From contig DATLXN010000015.1 in assembly GCA_035575715.1 (NCBI GenBank), forward strand, positions 55,818 to 119,817: DNA of 64,000 nucleotides, given 5' to 3'. The stretch comes from JACCSI01 sp035575715. GTDB lineage: Bacteria; Acidobacteriota; Vicinamibacteria; Vicinamibacterales; UBA2999. How positions within the stretch are numbered: the stretch's first letter is position 1; each line of letters opens with the position of its first letter. Under the pieces are notes generated by a model. The model ran no database searches and was not told where the DNA came from. It was given only the letters and a program-made list of their open reading frames with translations. This document shows positions 41,844-50,930 of this stretch, in pieces. Both the position numbers and the translations under genes were made by a program.

Positions 41844-43064
41844 ATGTTGCGGTTTCTCACAGCCGGCGAGTCGCATGGGCGCAGCCTGGTCGCGATCCTC
41901 GAAGGAGTACCGGCCGGTCTGATCATTGATTTCGATCGGATCACGCAGGATCTGCGGCGACGCCAGGGCGGTTATGGGCGGGGACGGCGGATGGCGATTG
42001 AGTCCGATCGCGCGGACATTATCGCCGGTGTGCGCAAGGGCCGCACCACCGGCGCACCGATCGCCTTGCTGATTCCGAACAAGGACTGGGATAACTGGCA
42101 ACGCACGATGCACGTGGAGGCCGAGCCGGCGCCCGGTGCCACCGGTGCGCGTCGAACTGCGGTCGTCCGGCCCCGCCCGGGTCATGCCGACCTCAGTGGC
42201 GGCCTCAAGTACGAGCACGAGGACTTGCGCGACGTGCTCGAACGGGCCAGCGCTCGAGAAACAGCGGCGCGGGTAGCGGTTGGCGCGATCGCGAGACAAC
42301 TGCTCGCCGCACTCGGTATTGAAGTCGCCAGCCACGTGACCGGCATCGGCGAGGTCGTGCTCCCCGATGAACCAGTGATGCCGCTTGACCGGGTGCTCGC
42401 CATCCCGGCTGACTCACCTCTGCACTGTGCCGACGCGACTGCGGAACTGCTGATGATCGCCGCCATCGATCACGCGCGTGAAGCCGGCGACACCCTCGGC
42501 GGCAGTTTCGAAGTCATCGCCAGCGGGGTGCCGGCGGGCCTCGGCTCGCATGTGCAGTGGGACCGCAAACTCGACGGCCGCCTGGCACAGGCACTGATGT
42601 CGATTCCGGCGATCAAGGCGGTCGGTATCGGCATCGGCACCGACGCCGCGCGGCGACCGGGCTCACGCGTGCACGACGAGATCGTGGCACGTGATGCCGC
42701 CGAGGGGTTGGCGATCGCACGGCCTACCAATCGCGCCGGCGGGCTCGAAGGCGGCGTCACCAACGGCGAAGAGGTGCGCGTGAGCGCGTTCATGAAGCCG
42801 ATCGCCACCCTGATGAAGCCGCTGCGATCCGTCGATTTGACGACGCTCGAAGACGCACCTGCGGCAATCGAACGGAGCGACGTCTGCGCCGTGCCGGCCG
42901 CTGCCGTCGTCGGTGAAGCAGTGGTGTGTCTGGTGCTTGCAGAGGCGGTGCTCGAACGGTTTGGTGGCGATTCGATGCGTCAACTGTCGCGCCAATTCCG
43001 GGATACCAATGGCGATGTCCGACGCCGGCTGACTCGACCCAGCGTGGCCCCCGTCACTTCCTGA
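41844..43064 (+). CDS. aroC: Chorismate synthase
   Basis: Last step of the shikimate pathway (EPSP to chorismate, FMN-dependent). 406 aa. Signatures LTAGESHGRSLVAILEGVPAG, RRQGGYGRGRRMAIESD, RPGHADLSGGLKY, RASARETAARVAVGA and the C-terminal GGLEGGVTNGEEV are all present. It is about 40 residues longer than E. coli AroC, like many Gram-positive types. The supply gene for the trp/tyr operon lies 12 kb away in this separate operon. The TGATG junction couples it to def. Confidence 0.95.
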   Translation: MLRFLTAGESHGRSLVAILEGVPAGLIIDFDRITQDLRRRQGGYGRGRRMAIESDRADIIAGVRKGRTTGAPIALLIPNKDWDNWQRTMHVEAEPAPGATGARRTAVVRPRPGHADLSGGLKYEHEDLRDVLERASARETAARVAVGAIARQLLAALGIEVASHVTGIGEVVLPDEPVMPLDRVLAIPADSPLHCADATAELLMIAAIDHAREAGDTLGGSFEVIASGVPAGLGSHVQWDRKLDGRLAQALMSIPAIKAVGIGIGTDAARRPGSRVHDEIVARDAAEGLAIARPTNRAGGLEGGVTNGEEVRVSAFMKPIATLMKPLRSVDLTTLEDAPAAIERSDVCAVPAAAVVGEAVVCLVLAEAVLERFGGDSMRQLSRQFRDTNGDVRRRLTRPSVAPVTS

Positions 43065-43573
43065 TGCTCCGACCGATCGTGAAATACGGCGTGGCGGGGC
43101 TGCACCAGGCCGCGCAGGAGGTCGCCGCGATTACACCCGAGATCACCACGCTGATCGACGACATGATTGAAACCATGTACGCGGCGCCCGGCATCGGACT
43201 CGCGGCGCCGCAGATCGGCGTGCCCCTGCGCGTCTTTGTGATTGACCTGTCGGTCGGTCGCGATCCGACGGCGCTGATCACCATGGTCAATCCGGTGTTT
43301 GTCGGGCGCGAGGGGATGCAGCTCGAAGAAGAAGGGTGTTTGAGCATCCCCGGCTTCAACGCCACTGTCATGCGCCCCGAACGCGTCGTGATCCGCGGCC
43401 TGGACCGGCAGGGCCAGGAACAGCAACGTGAAGGCACGGCGCTACTCGCCCGGGCCTATCAGCACGAGATGGATCATCTTGATGGGCGGTTATTTGTCGA
43501 TCGACTGCGCGGCATCAAGCGCGATCTCATCGTGCGCAAAATTCGCAAACTGACGCGGGCCGGGCAGTGGTGA
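43064..43573 (+). CDS. def: Peptide deformylase
   Basis: Removes the formyl group from nascent proteins. 169 aa from the ATG overlapping the aroC stop. All three motifs are intact: GIGLAAPQIG, EEGCLSIPG (metal cysteine) and QHEMDHLDG (HExxH-type histidines and glutamate). Next to fmt, as in most bacteria. Confidence 0.96.
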   Translation: MLRPIVKYGVAGLHQAAQEVAAITPEITTLIDDMIETMYAAPGIGLAAPQIGVPLRVFVIDLSVGRDPTALITMVNPVFVGREGMQLEEEGCLSIPGFNATVMRPERVVIRGLDRQGQEQQREGTALLARAYQHEMDHLDGRLFVDRLRGIKRDLIVRKIRKLTRAGQW

Positions 43574-44526
43574 ACGACGCGGGCCCGCCGTTGCGGGTGG
43601 TCTTGTTCGGCACGCCCGCCTTTGCGGTGCCAACACTTCGGTCTTTGGTCGCTTCCCGGCATCCGGTCGTCGGGGTGGTGACCCAACCCGATCGCCCACG
43701 CGGTCGCGGGCAGAAAGTGACCGACGCACCGGTCAAGGCGCTGGCGGTTGAGCGCGGCATCCCGGTGCTGCAGCCCGAGCGTTTGACGCGCGACGGATTC
43801 GCCGATTTGTTCGCGGCATGGCAGGCCGACCTTGGCGTGGTCGCGGCATACGGAAAAATTTTACCGGAGTGGCTCCTGCACGCGCCACGCCTCGGCATGA
43901 TCAACGTCCATGCGTCGCTGCTGCCGAAGCATCGCGGCGCCGCCCCGGTGCACCGCTCGATCATTGCCGGCGACCCGACGACGGGTGTGACGATCATGCG
44001 GGTGGTCAAAGCGCTCGACGCCGGCCCGATGCTGGCGCGGGTGGTTCGGCCGCTCACGCGCGAAGACACCAGCGACGCGGTTGAGCGCGACCTCGCCACG
44101 CTCGGGGCCGACCTGCTGCTCACCGTCGTTGATCAACTCGCGCGCGGTCCGATCACCGAAACGCCCCAGCAAGACGCAGCGGCGACCTACGCGCCGAGGC
44201 TGACCAAAGAAGAAGGCCGCCTGAATTTCGCCGACCCGGCGTCGACCGTGCACAATCGGGTGCGAGGGTTGCGGCCGTGGCCGGCGGCGTACACCTTTCT
44301 CAATGGCGCGCGACTGGTGATCCACCACGCGCGACTGTCTCCACATGCAGGCGGCGGGGCGTCGGCCGGCACGTGCGTCATCGCTGATGGCCAGGCGATC
44401 ACCATCGCCTGTGGCGATGGCCAGTGCATCGACGTGTTACAGATTCAACCGGAAGGTCGCCGCGTGATGGCGGCGCGCGACTTTCTGGCCGGGCACGGAC
44501 GGCTCACCGGACAGGTCTTCGGCTAA
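43570..44526 (+). CDS. fmt: Methionyl-tRNA formyltransferase
   Basis: Formylates initiator Met-tRNA. About 318 aa; GTG 43570 overlaps the def stop by GTGA (GTG 43567 is one codon earlier). N-terminal formyl-THF domain with FGTPAFAVPTL, the catalytic NVHASLLPKHRGAAP and the aspartate in ALDAGPML; the C-terminal OB-like domain runs from about 205 (LTKEEGRLNF, RGLRPWPAAYT). Confidence 0.95.
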   Translation: MNDAGPPLRVVLFGTPAFAVPTLRSLVASRHPVVGVVTQPDRPRGRGQKVTDAPVKALAVERGIPVLQPERLTRDGFADLFAAWQADLGVVAAYGKILPEWLLHAPRLGMINVHASLLPKHRGAAPVHRSIIAGDPTTGVTIMRVVKALDAGPMLARVVRPLTREDTSDAVERDLATLGADLLLTVVDQLARGPITETPQQDAAATYAPRLTKEEGRLNFADPASTVHNRVRGLRPWPAAYTFLNGARLVIHHARLSPHAGGGASAGTCVIADGQAITIACGDGQCIDVLQIQPEGRRVMAARDFLAGHGRLTGQVFG

Positions 44527-44527
44527 C

Positions 44528-45901
44528 GTGGTCGCGCCTGCCCGCGCCGCTGCGTTTCAGGCCCTCGCGGCGATCAGTTCAGGGCGGGCCGATCTCGGCG
44601 ATGCACTGAGCCGCTCGCGAGATCACCTGGCCGACGTTCGCGATCGATCGCTGGTGACCGACCTTGTCACCGGCACGCTGCGCTGGCGCAACCGCCTCGA
44701 CTACCAGCTCCAGCGCTTGAGCGCGACGCCGCTGCCTCGCCTGGACGTCGGCGTGCTCGACGCGTTGCGGCTGGGCGCCTATCAAATTCTTTACCTCGAT
44801 CGCGTACCAGTCAGCGCGGTCGTCAATGACGCGGTGGCGTTAGTCAAGCAGGCAGGCTTCGGCAGCGCCTCAGGATTCACCAACGCGATCCTCCGACGGC
44901 TGGCGCGCGAACGGGACACGTTGTCGTGGCCAACGCGCCCTGCGACGGTCGATACTGAGCGCGACCACCAGGCGCTGAGTGAGTATTTAGCGGTCGTTCA
45001 CTCGCATCCGTCGTGGCTGGTCGATCGCTGGCTAACCCGCTACGGCGTGGCCGCGACCGAGCAGTGGCTCGCGTTCAACAATCAGCCGCCGGCGCTGACC
45101 CTGGTTGCCAACCTCGCGCGCGTGAGCCGCGAAGAGTTGCAGCGGCGGTTGCAGGCGGAAGCGGTGGATACCGCGCTGACGACCCATGCGACGCACGGCG
45201 TCATAGTCATCGCCGGACGCGCGCTGGCGACCACCACGTTCCGCGAAGGGTTCTGCCTGGTGCAGGACGAAGCGTCGCAGATCATTCCCGAACTGGTGGC
45301 GGCGCGTCCTGGTGATCGCGTGCTGGACGCGTGTGCATCTCCCGGCGGAAAAACCGTCGCCCTTGCGGCGCAATGCGGTCCGTCAGGGATGGTCATTGCG
45401 ACCGATGTGCGCGCCAAACGCGTGCAATTGTTAGCCGACACACTGCGCCGTTGCGAGGTGGACAATGCGCACGTTGTCTACATTGCCGATCACGGCCCCC
45501 TGCCGTTCGCCGACGAGTCGTTCCAGCGCGTGTTGGTCGATGCGCCCTGTTCCGGGCTGGGCACGGTGCGCCGCGATCCGGATATCCGCTGGCGACGCGC
45601 CGCCGAGCATTTCGTCGCGCTGGCGCAAACGCAGATTGAACTGTTGGCCCGCCTCGCACCACTGGTCGCCCCAGGCGGTCGCCTGGTCTACAGCACCTGC
45701 TCGAGTGAACGTGAGGAGAACGAAGCGGTCGTCGGTGGCTTTCTCGCGACGCACGAGTCGTTTGTCGTGACCCGTGTGGATGGCTTGGCGGAACTGCCCG
45801 GCGACCTCCGCGAGATGGCGACGCCGGAAGGCTACCTGCGCACCTCGGCGCAGCATGGACTGGAAGCATTCTTCGGCGCGGTACTGACCAGGCGCCTGTA
45901 G
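44528..45901 (+). CDS. rsmB: 16S rRNA (m5C967) methyltransferase
   Basis: 457 aa. N-terminal NusB-like RNA-binding domain (1-140), then the SAM-dependent domain: ACASPGGKTVALAA, and the two catalytic cysteines in VDAPCSGLGTVRRDPDIRW and LVYSTCSSEREE. GTG start 1 nt after the fmt stop. The fmt-rsmB order is conserved across many phyla. Confidence 0.93.
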   Translation: MVAPARAAAFQALAAISSGRADLGDALSRSRDHLADVRDRSLVTDLVTGTLRWRNRLDYQLQRLSATPLPRLDVGVLDALRLGAYQILYLDRVPVSAVVNDAVALVKQAGFGSASGFTNAILRRLARERDTLSWPTRPATVDTERDHQALSEYLAVVHSHPSWLVDRWLTRYGVAATEQWLAFNNQPPALTLVANLARVSREELQRRLQAEAVDTALTTHATHGVIVIAGRALATTTFREGFCLVQDEASQIIPELVAARPGDRVLDACASPGGKTVALAAQCGPSGMVIATDVRAKRVQLLADTLRRCEVDNAHVVYIADHGPLPFADESFQRVLVDAPCSGLGTVRRDPDIRWRRAAEHFVALAQTQIELLARLAPLVAPGGRLVYSTCSSEREENEAVVGGFLATHESFVVTRVDGLAELPGDLREMATPEGYLRTSAQHGLEAFFGAVLTRRL

Positions 45902-45919
45902 TACGATTGGCTGCTGCGC

Positions 45920-46642
45920 ATGCCACTTGGATTGAGAGTGTGGGGCGCCGGCAAGCTGCTCCTTCTGGTAGGCGCACTTGTGGCGACCTTTCTGGTGTTT
46001 GCCGTGATTGCCATGCGTGTTGCCGTCCGTGCCCGAGAAGTCCAAGTCCCACAGATGGCCGGCCGTCCCCTCGAACAAGCTCGCACCCTCGCTGCCGACC
46101 TCGGGTTGGTCATTCGCGTCGACGAGGCCCGGCGTCCCGACACCAAAGTGCCTGAAGGCATTGTTCTGGGACAGGATCCGCCCGCCGGGTCGACGGCACG
46201 CCGCCAGCGCGGCGTGCGGATCTGGTTGAGTTCAGGCCCGCGTGTCGTGGTGGCCCCGCGATTAGTCGGCGAATCAGAACGCGCCGCGCAGATCCGTCTC
46301 GCCCAGGAAGGCGTCGCCACGGCCAGCGTCGCGGAGATCCGCGACGGACAGTACCCGCCTGGTGTCGTGGTCGCGCAGGACCCGCCGCCGAACACCCGTA
46401 CCGCGGAGGTGCGCCTGCTGGTGAATCGCGGCGAAGACCGCGCCAGCTATGTGATGCCGGACCTGATTGGCGTTAATGGGGCGCGGGCGGCCGACCTGCT
46501 CCGCGAGCGCGGCTTTCGGGTTGCGATTGTGGCGCAGCAGTCGTCACCGGGCATCCCGCCAGGAGTCATCATTCGACAGACTCCGGCCGGCGGCTATCAG
46601 GTGCATCCGGGTGATTCGATTTCGCTCGAGGTGAGCCAGTGA
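45920..46642 (+). CDS. PASTA-domain membrane protein
   Basis: 240 aa. One N-terminal membrane anchor (LLLLVGALVATFLVFAVIAMRV), then three PASTA repeats (about 38-105, 108-172, 175-240) each ending in a GTxV/DPPAG-style turn (VLGQDPPAGSTARRQRGV, VVAQDPPPNTRTAEV, IIRQTPAGGYQVHPGD). PASTA domains bind peptidoglycan fragments; usually attached to a Ser/Thr kinase or PBP, but here stand alone in the periplasm. Sits between rsmB and rpe, a common place for such a protein. Confidence 0.85.
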   Translation: MPLGLRVWGAGKLLLLVGALVATFLVFAVIAMRVAVRAREVQVPQMAGRPLEQARTLAADLGLVIRVDEARRPDTKVPEGIVLGQDPPAGSTARRQRGVRIWLSSGPRVVVAPRLVGESERAAQIRLAQEGVATASVAEIRDGQYPPGVVVAQDPPPNTRTAEVRLLVNRGEDRASYVMPDLIGVNGARAADLLRERGFRVAIVAQQSSPGIPPGVIIRQTPAGGYQVHPGDSISLEVSQ

Positions 46643-47313
46643 ATATCCGCCTGGCGCCGTCGATTCTCTCGGCCGATTTTGCCAATCTCGGTCGTGATAT
46701 CGCGGCGGCGGAACGCGGCGGTGCGGACCTCATTCACATCGATGTGATGGATGGCCATTTCGTTCCCAACATCACCATCGGCCCGCCGGTGGTGCGCGCA
46801 ATCAAGCGGGTCGCCAAGACTCCGCTCGACGTGCATTTGATGATCGCCGATCCCGATCGCTACATTGACGCGTTTGTCGCGGCGGGCGCCGATATGTTGT
46901 CGGTCCATGTTGAAGTCCTGCCCCACCTCCATCGCACCATTGGCGCGATTCAGAAACTTGGCGCCAAGGCCGGCGTCGTGCTGAATCCATCGACGCCGGT
47001 GGCGGCCCTTGAAAATGTCGCGGGTGACCTCGACTTTGTGTTGGTCATGTCGGTCAATCCCGGTTTTGGCGGACAGAGCTTTATCCCGCGTAGTCTTGAC
47101 AAGATCCGTGCGGTGCGGGCGATGCTCACCGCCGCCGGAAGCCACGCGCCGATCGAAGTCGACGGCGGCATCGACTTGCAGACCGTTGCGGCGGTCGTCG
47201 CCGCCGGCGCGGAGCTGTTGGTCGCGGGCCAGGCGATCTTCGGTGGTGGCGAGCCGGAACAGGCTGCACGCGCCCTCAAGGACGCGGCGCGGCGCTCTCG
47301 ACCCACGTCATGA
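46639..47313 (+). CDS. rpe: Ribulose-phosphate 3-epimerase
   Basis: Interconverts ribulose 5-phosphate and xylulose 5-phosphate in the pentose phosphate pathway. 224-aa TIM barrel from GTG 46639. Metal ligands and catalytic acids in LAPSILSADF, HIDVMDGHFVPN, DVHLMI and EVDGGID. 4-nt overlaps with both neighbours. Confidence 0.95.
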   Translation: MNIRLAPSILSADFANLGRDIAAAERGGADLIHIDVMDGHFVPNITIGPPVVRAIKRVAKTPLDVHLMIADPDRYIDAFVAAGADMLSVHVEVLPHLHRTIGAIQKLGAKAGVVLNPSTPVAALENVAGDLDFVLVMSVNPGFGGQSFIPRSLDKIRAVRAMLTAAGSHAPIEVDGGIDLQTVAAVVAAGAELLVAGQAIFGGGEPEQAARALKDAARRSRPTS

Positions 47314-47717
47314 ACGCGCCGCCGCGGACATCGGTCGCCACCGTGCGCGTGCGCTATGCCGAAACCGACAAGATGGGCATCGTCTACTACGCCCACTATC
47401 TGGTGTGGTTTGAAATCGGTCGCACCGAGTGGCTGCGCGACACCGGTTGGACCTATCGTGCGATGGAACAGGACGGCCTCGGCCTGCCGGTAATCGAGGC
47501 GCAATGCGCCTACAAGACAAGTGCGCGATACGACGACGAGATTGAGATTCGTACGGCGGCGCGCATGGTCTCGGCGGTGCGGCTCGCCTTTGATTACCAG
47601 CTGGTGCGCACAGCAGATGCGGTCACGATTGCGACCGGTTCGACCGTCCACGCGACGGTCGACCTCACGGGTCGCCCGCTCCGCTTGCCGGCGCGGGTGA
47701 AGGATTTATTCGCATGA
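47310..47717 (+). CDS. Acyl-CoA thioesterase, 4HBT hot-dog fold (YbgC-like)
   Basis: 135 aa. Typical start VRVRYAETDKMGIVYYAHYLVWFEIGRTEWLR, in which the aspartate/tyrosine of the ETDKMGIVYYA motif is catalytic. Substrate range of this branch is short- to medium-chain acyl-CoA. Overlaps rpe and the epimerase gene by ATGA. Confidence 0.9.
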   Translation: MNAPPRTSVATVRVRYAETDKMGIVYYAHYLVWFEIGRTEWLRDTGWTYRAMEQDGLGLPVIEAQCAYKTSARYDDEIEIRTAARMVSAVRLAFDYQLVRTADAVTIATGSTVHATVDLTGRPLRLPARVKDLFA

Positions 47718-48655
47718 AGGCGTTAGTGACAGGTGGCGCGGGATTCATCGGCTCGCATCTCAGCGAACGGTTACTTGGCCAGGGCGCCTGGGTCACTGCG
47801 ATCGATTGCTTCACCGATTACTATCCGCGCGAACTCAAGGAACGGAATCTCGCCGCGTTGCGCGGTCAGCCACATTACCAGTTCATCGAAGCCGACCTGG
47901 CGACGGTTGACTTGCCCGGGTTGCTGGCCGACGTGACGCACGTGTTCCATCTCGCGGCCCAGGCCGGCGTGCGGAAAAGCTGGGGGCGCGATTTCAGCAC
48001 CTACACCACGCAGAACGTCGACGCGACCCAGTTACTGCTCGAGGCCTGTGTCGGCCGGCCGATCGAACGGGTCGTCTATGCGTCGAGTTCATCGGTCTAT
48101 GGCGACGAGGTGTCGTTACCGATGCGTGAGGACGTCATGGTCCAGCCGGTGTCGCCCTACGGCGTGACCAAGCTGGCGGCCGAGCACCTCTGTCACCTGT
48201 ATTACGTCAATCACCGCGTCCCGACCGTGTCTCTGCGGTATTTCACCGTCTACGGCCCGCGCCAGCGTCCGGATATGGGCTTTCATCGCTTCTTCACGGC
48301 GGTGCTCGACGGCCGGCCGGTCATCCAATATGGCGACGGCTTGCAGACTCGGGACTTTACCTTCGTCGCCGATGCGGTGACCGCCACCGCGACGGCTGCC
48401 GTCCGGGGAACCCCCGGGGGCGTCTACAATATTGGTGGCGGGTCACGCGTGTCACTGCGAGACGTCTTCGACATGATCGGCCGCGTGTCGGGGCGCTCGG
48501 TATCGATTGAGCACTTGCCGGCGCAAAAGGGTGACATGCGCGATACCTACGCCGATACCTCGCGGGCCCGTGCCGACATGGGGTTTGCGCCGTCGGTGGA
48601 TCTTGAACAGGGCTTACGCGCAATGTTTGCCTGGATGGAAGCAATTCGGAAATGA
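47714..48655 (+). CDS. NAD-dependent nucleotide-sugar epimerase/dehydratase
   Basis: 313-aa extended short-chain dehydrogenase. NAD site TGGAGFIGSHL, catalytic serine in YASSSSVYG, and YxxxK as SPYGVTKLAAEH. Closest recalled relatives are UDP-glucuronate or UDP-glucose 4-epimerases (FTDYYPRELKERNL, YGPRQRPDMGFHRF). Probably feeds surface polysaccharide synthesis. The exact sugar cannot be read from sequence. Confidence 0.85.
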   Translation: MKALVTGGAGFIGSHLSERLLGQGAWVTAIDCFTDYYPRELKERNLAALRGQPHYQFIEADLATVDLPGLLADVTHVFHLAAQAGVRKSWGRDFSTYTTQNVDATQLLLEACVGRPIERVVYASSSSVYGDEVSLPMREDVMVQPVSPYGVTKLAAEHLCHLYYVNHRVPTVSLRYFTVYGPRQRPDMGFHRFFTAVLDGRPVIQYGDGLQTRDFTFVADAVTATATAAVRGTPGGVYNIGGGSRVSLRDVFDMIGRVSGRSVSIEHLPAQKGDMRDTYADTSRARADMGFAPSVDLEQGLRAMFAWMEAIRK

Positions 48656-49425
48656 CGAGACGTTCCGCTCTCTTTGTGATTGTGACGGTGGCGCTGATAT
48701 TCGGCGGATGTGCGGCGAAGAGTACGCAGGTGCCCGAAGGGACTGCGGATGCCGACCAGTTCCTGTTCACCCGCGGCCAGGAAGAGTTGAAGGAGCGCAA
48801 ATGGATGCGGGCGCGGGAGTATTTCCGGCAGATTGTCGATAATTACCCGCAAAGCCCGTACCGGCCTGATTCGAAGCTGGCCGTCGGCGACACCTATATC
48901 GGCGAGGGCTCAACCGAGTCGCTGCTGCTTGCGATCAATGAATTTCGCGAGTTTCTGACCTTCTACCCAACCAATAGCCGCGCCGACTATGCGCAGTACC
49001 GGCTGGCGCTGGCCTACTCGAAACAAATGCTCGCCCCCGGGCGCGATCAGACCGCCACCAGCGACGTCGTCAAAGAGTTGCAGGTGTTGCTGGACCGCTA
49101 TCCCAACAGCCCGCTCACCGGCGACGCCCGCACGTTGATGCGCGAGGCCAAGGACCGTCTCAGCGAAGCGAGTTACCTGGTCGGGCGCTATTATTTCCGC
49201 GCCCGCTGGTATCCCGGTGCCATTGAACGCTTCCGCGAAGTGCTTGCCGCCGACCCAGAATATACGCGCCGCGATGCGGTCTATTTCCATCTAGCCGAAT
49301 CCCTCCGACTGACCGATAAGAAGCCCGAAGCGCTCCCCTACTACGAGCGGTTGTTGAAAGAATTCGAGGTCAGCGAACACCTCGAAGAGGCGCGCAAACG
49401 CGTCGCCGAGCTCAAAACACAGTAA
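48652..49425 (+). CDS. bamD: Outer-membrane assembly lipoprotein BamD
   Basis: 257 aa. Lipoprotein signal with cysteine in LIFGGCAAKS (-3 residue Phe is slightly off the consensus lipobox). TPR repeats follow: QEELKERKWMRAREYFRQIVDNYPQSPYRPDSKLAVGDTY, EFREFLTFYPTNSRADYAQY, and ARWYPGAIERFREVL. Part of the BAM complex that inserts beta-barrel proteins. Strong evidence that the organism is Gram-negative. Last gene of the aroC operon. Confidence 0.88.
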   Translation: MTRRSALFVIVTVALIFGGCAAKSTQVPEGTADADQFLFTRGQEELKERKWMRAREYFRQIVDNYPQSPYRPDSKLAVGDTYIGEGSTESLLLAINEFREFLTFYPTNSRADYAQYRLALAYSKQMLAPGRDQTATSDVVKELQVLLDRYPNSPLTGDARTLMREAKDRLSEASYLVGRYYFRARWYPGAIERFREVLAADPEYTRRDAVYFHLAESLRLTDKKPEALPYYERLLKEFEVSEHLEEARKRVAELKTQ

Positions 49426-49455
49426 CGCGGGGCCGGCCCCACGCACTCAGGGTGA

Positions 49456-50250
49456 ATGTCATTGAGAACGAACACGGTTTTCATCCTCGCGGCGGTCGTA
49501 TGGATCGGGTCTGCACAGGCGACCGCTCAAACGGTCCTGCCGGCGCCGGCCCTGCAGGGTGGGCTCGATTTGGGACCCAAGACGGTGGTTCCGGCCTTTA
49601 TCGCCTGCGCCGATGTGCCCACAACGGTCGTCCCTGTCCCGGCTTTGCGCATCGTGGCACCGCATGCGGTCGATCTGCATGAGCACTCGTCGCGCAACGA
49701 CCTGGTGGTGATTAGTGGCGGCACCCCCCAGGGCTTGGCGATTGGTCAGCGCTATTTCACGCGACGCGTCGGAGCGCCGATCAGCCGTGAGGCGATCTCG
49801 GTGAGAGAACGCGGCTCGATTCGCACCTCTGGATGGCTGACGATTGTCGCGGCGGACGAGCGGTCGGCGCTGGCGCGGATCGATTACGCGTGCACCGCGG
49901 TCGAGTCGGGCGATTATCTCGATCCCTATGTCGAGCCCACGCTGCCGGCGACCATCGCGCCGGATGGGCCGACCGACTTCAACGACCTGGGCCGGGTCCT
50001 GTTCGGCCTCGATCAGCGCGAAGAATTCGGCGCGGGTGATTTTCTGACGATCGACCGCGGCGCCTCACGCGGCGTGGTCAGTGGCACGCGGGTGGGGTTC
50101 TACCGCGATCGCGAGAACGGCACACCCTTGGTCGAAATCGGCAACGGTATCGTCGTCGAAGTCAATACGGAAACAGCCAAGGTCGTGGTGCAGCGCGCCA
50201 ATCAGGACATTCGCCGCGACGATTACTGGGGAATCCGCGCGCGGCCATAA
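49456..50250 (+). CDS. Exported protein of unknown function
   Basis: 264 aa from ATG 49456 with AGGGTGA directly upstream. Signal peptide NTVFILAAVVWIGSAQATAQ. Two related beta-rich segments follow, each with an SG/GDFLTI-like turn (RNDLVVISGGTPQGLAIGQRYFTRR and GAGDFLTIDRGASRGVVSGTRVGFYRD), resembling FlgT-type or LysM-adjacent repeat modules. Periplasmic. Not in the aroC operon by spacing (30 nt), but may be read through from it. Confidence 0.65.
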   Translation: MSLRTNTVFILAAVVWIGSAQATAQTVLPAPALQGGLDLGPKTVVPAFIACADVPTTVVPVPALRIVAPHAVDLHEHSSRNDLVVISGGTPQGLAIGQRYFTRRVGAPISREAISVRERGSIRTSGWLTIVAADERSALARIDYACTAVESGDYLDPYVEPTLPATIAPDGPTDFNDLGRVLFGLDQREEFGAGDFLTIDRGASRGVVSGTRVGFYRDRENGTPLVEIGNGIVVEVNTETAKVVVQRANQDIRRDDYWGIRARP

Positions 50251-50257
50251 CCACAGA

Positions 50258-50875
50258 TCAACCGGCGCGCTTGCGTTCTTCAGCACGGGCTTTGGCTTGC
50301 GAAAAATCGGCAAGCTTGGTCGCATGGCTCATCGCGCGGTTGAAGCGGCGGTAGTAATCGAACGCCGAGATCAGTGCGGTCCCCAGCACCACCCACAGCA
50401 TCGCCTGTCCGGCAATCAGCAAGAGCGGCATCCGTTCCCAGCCCAGGATCAGCAACAGGATGGCGATGACCTGCGAGACCATCTTCAGTTTACCGAGCGG
50501 TGACGCCGGCATCATCAGCCCGCGGGAATAGGCGACGTTGCGCAAGCCGGTGATCGCCAGCTCACGGCCGATAATGACGACGACCATCCACGCCGGCGCG
50601 AGGTCGATGGAGACGAGCGACACCAAGGTCGCGGAAATCAGCAGCTTGTCGGCGACCGGATCAAGAATCTGACCGAGCGGGGTGACTTGGCCGCGCCGTC
50701 GTGCCAGGTAACCGTCGAGCCAGTCAGTCAGCGACGCGAGGCCAAAGATGGCCGCGCCGACGAGCTCGACAGGTAAACCGAGGATCAGGCGGTCTTCAAA
50801 CTCGGTGAGCAGAACCGACACAAGCACTGGCACCAGAAAAATGCGCGCGACCGTCAGCGAATTCGGAAGGTTCAT
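50258..50875 (-). CDS. pgsA: CDP-diacylglycerol--glycerol-3-phosphate 3-phosphatidyltransferase
   Basis: Makes phosphatidylglycerol phosphate. 205 aa, about five spans. The CDP-alcohol phosphotransferase motif D-G-x2-A-R-x8-G-x3-D-x3-D is complete in DWLDGYLARRRGQVTPLGQILDPVADK. N-terminus MNLPNSLTVARI is typical. A minus-strand TAAAAT box (50896-50891) lies 15 nt upstream. Confidence 0.93.
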   Translation of the reverse strand: MNLPNSLTVARIFLVPVLVSVLLTEFEDRLILGLPVELVGAAIFGLASLTDWLDGYLARRRGQVTPLGQILDPVADKLLISATLVSLVSIDLAPAWMVVVIIGRELAITGLRNVAYSRGLMMPASPLGKLKMVSQVIAILLLILGWERMPLLLIAGQAMLWVVLGTALISAFDYYRRFNRAMSHATKLADFSQAKARAEERKRAG

Positions 50876-50930
50876 GCAAGCGGCCCGGTCATTTTACACC
50901 GGTGGTCTGCGGTAAGATCGTTCGGGTCAC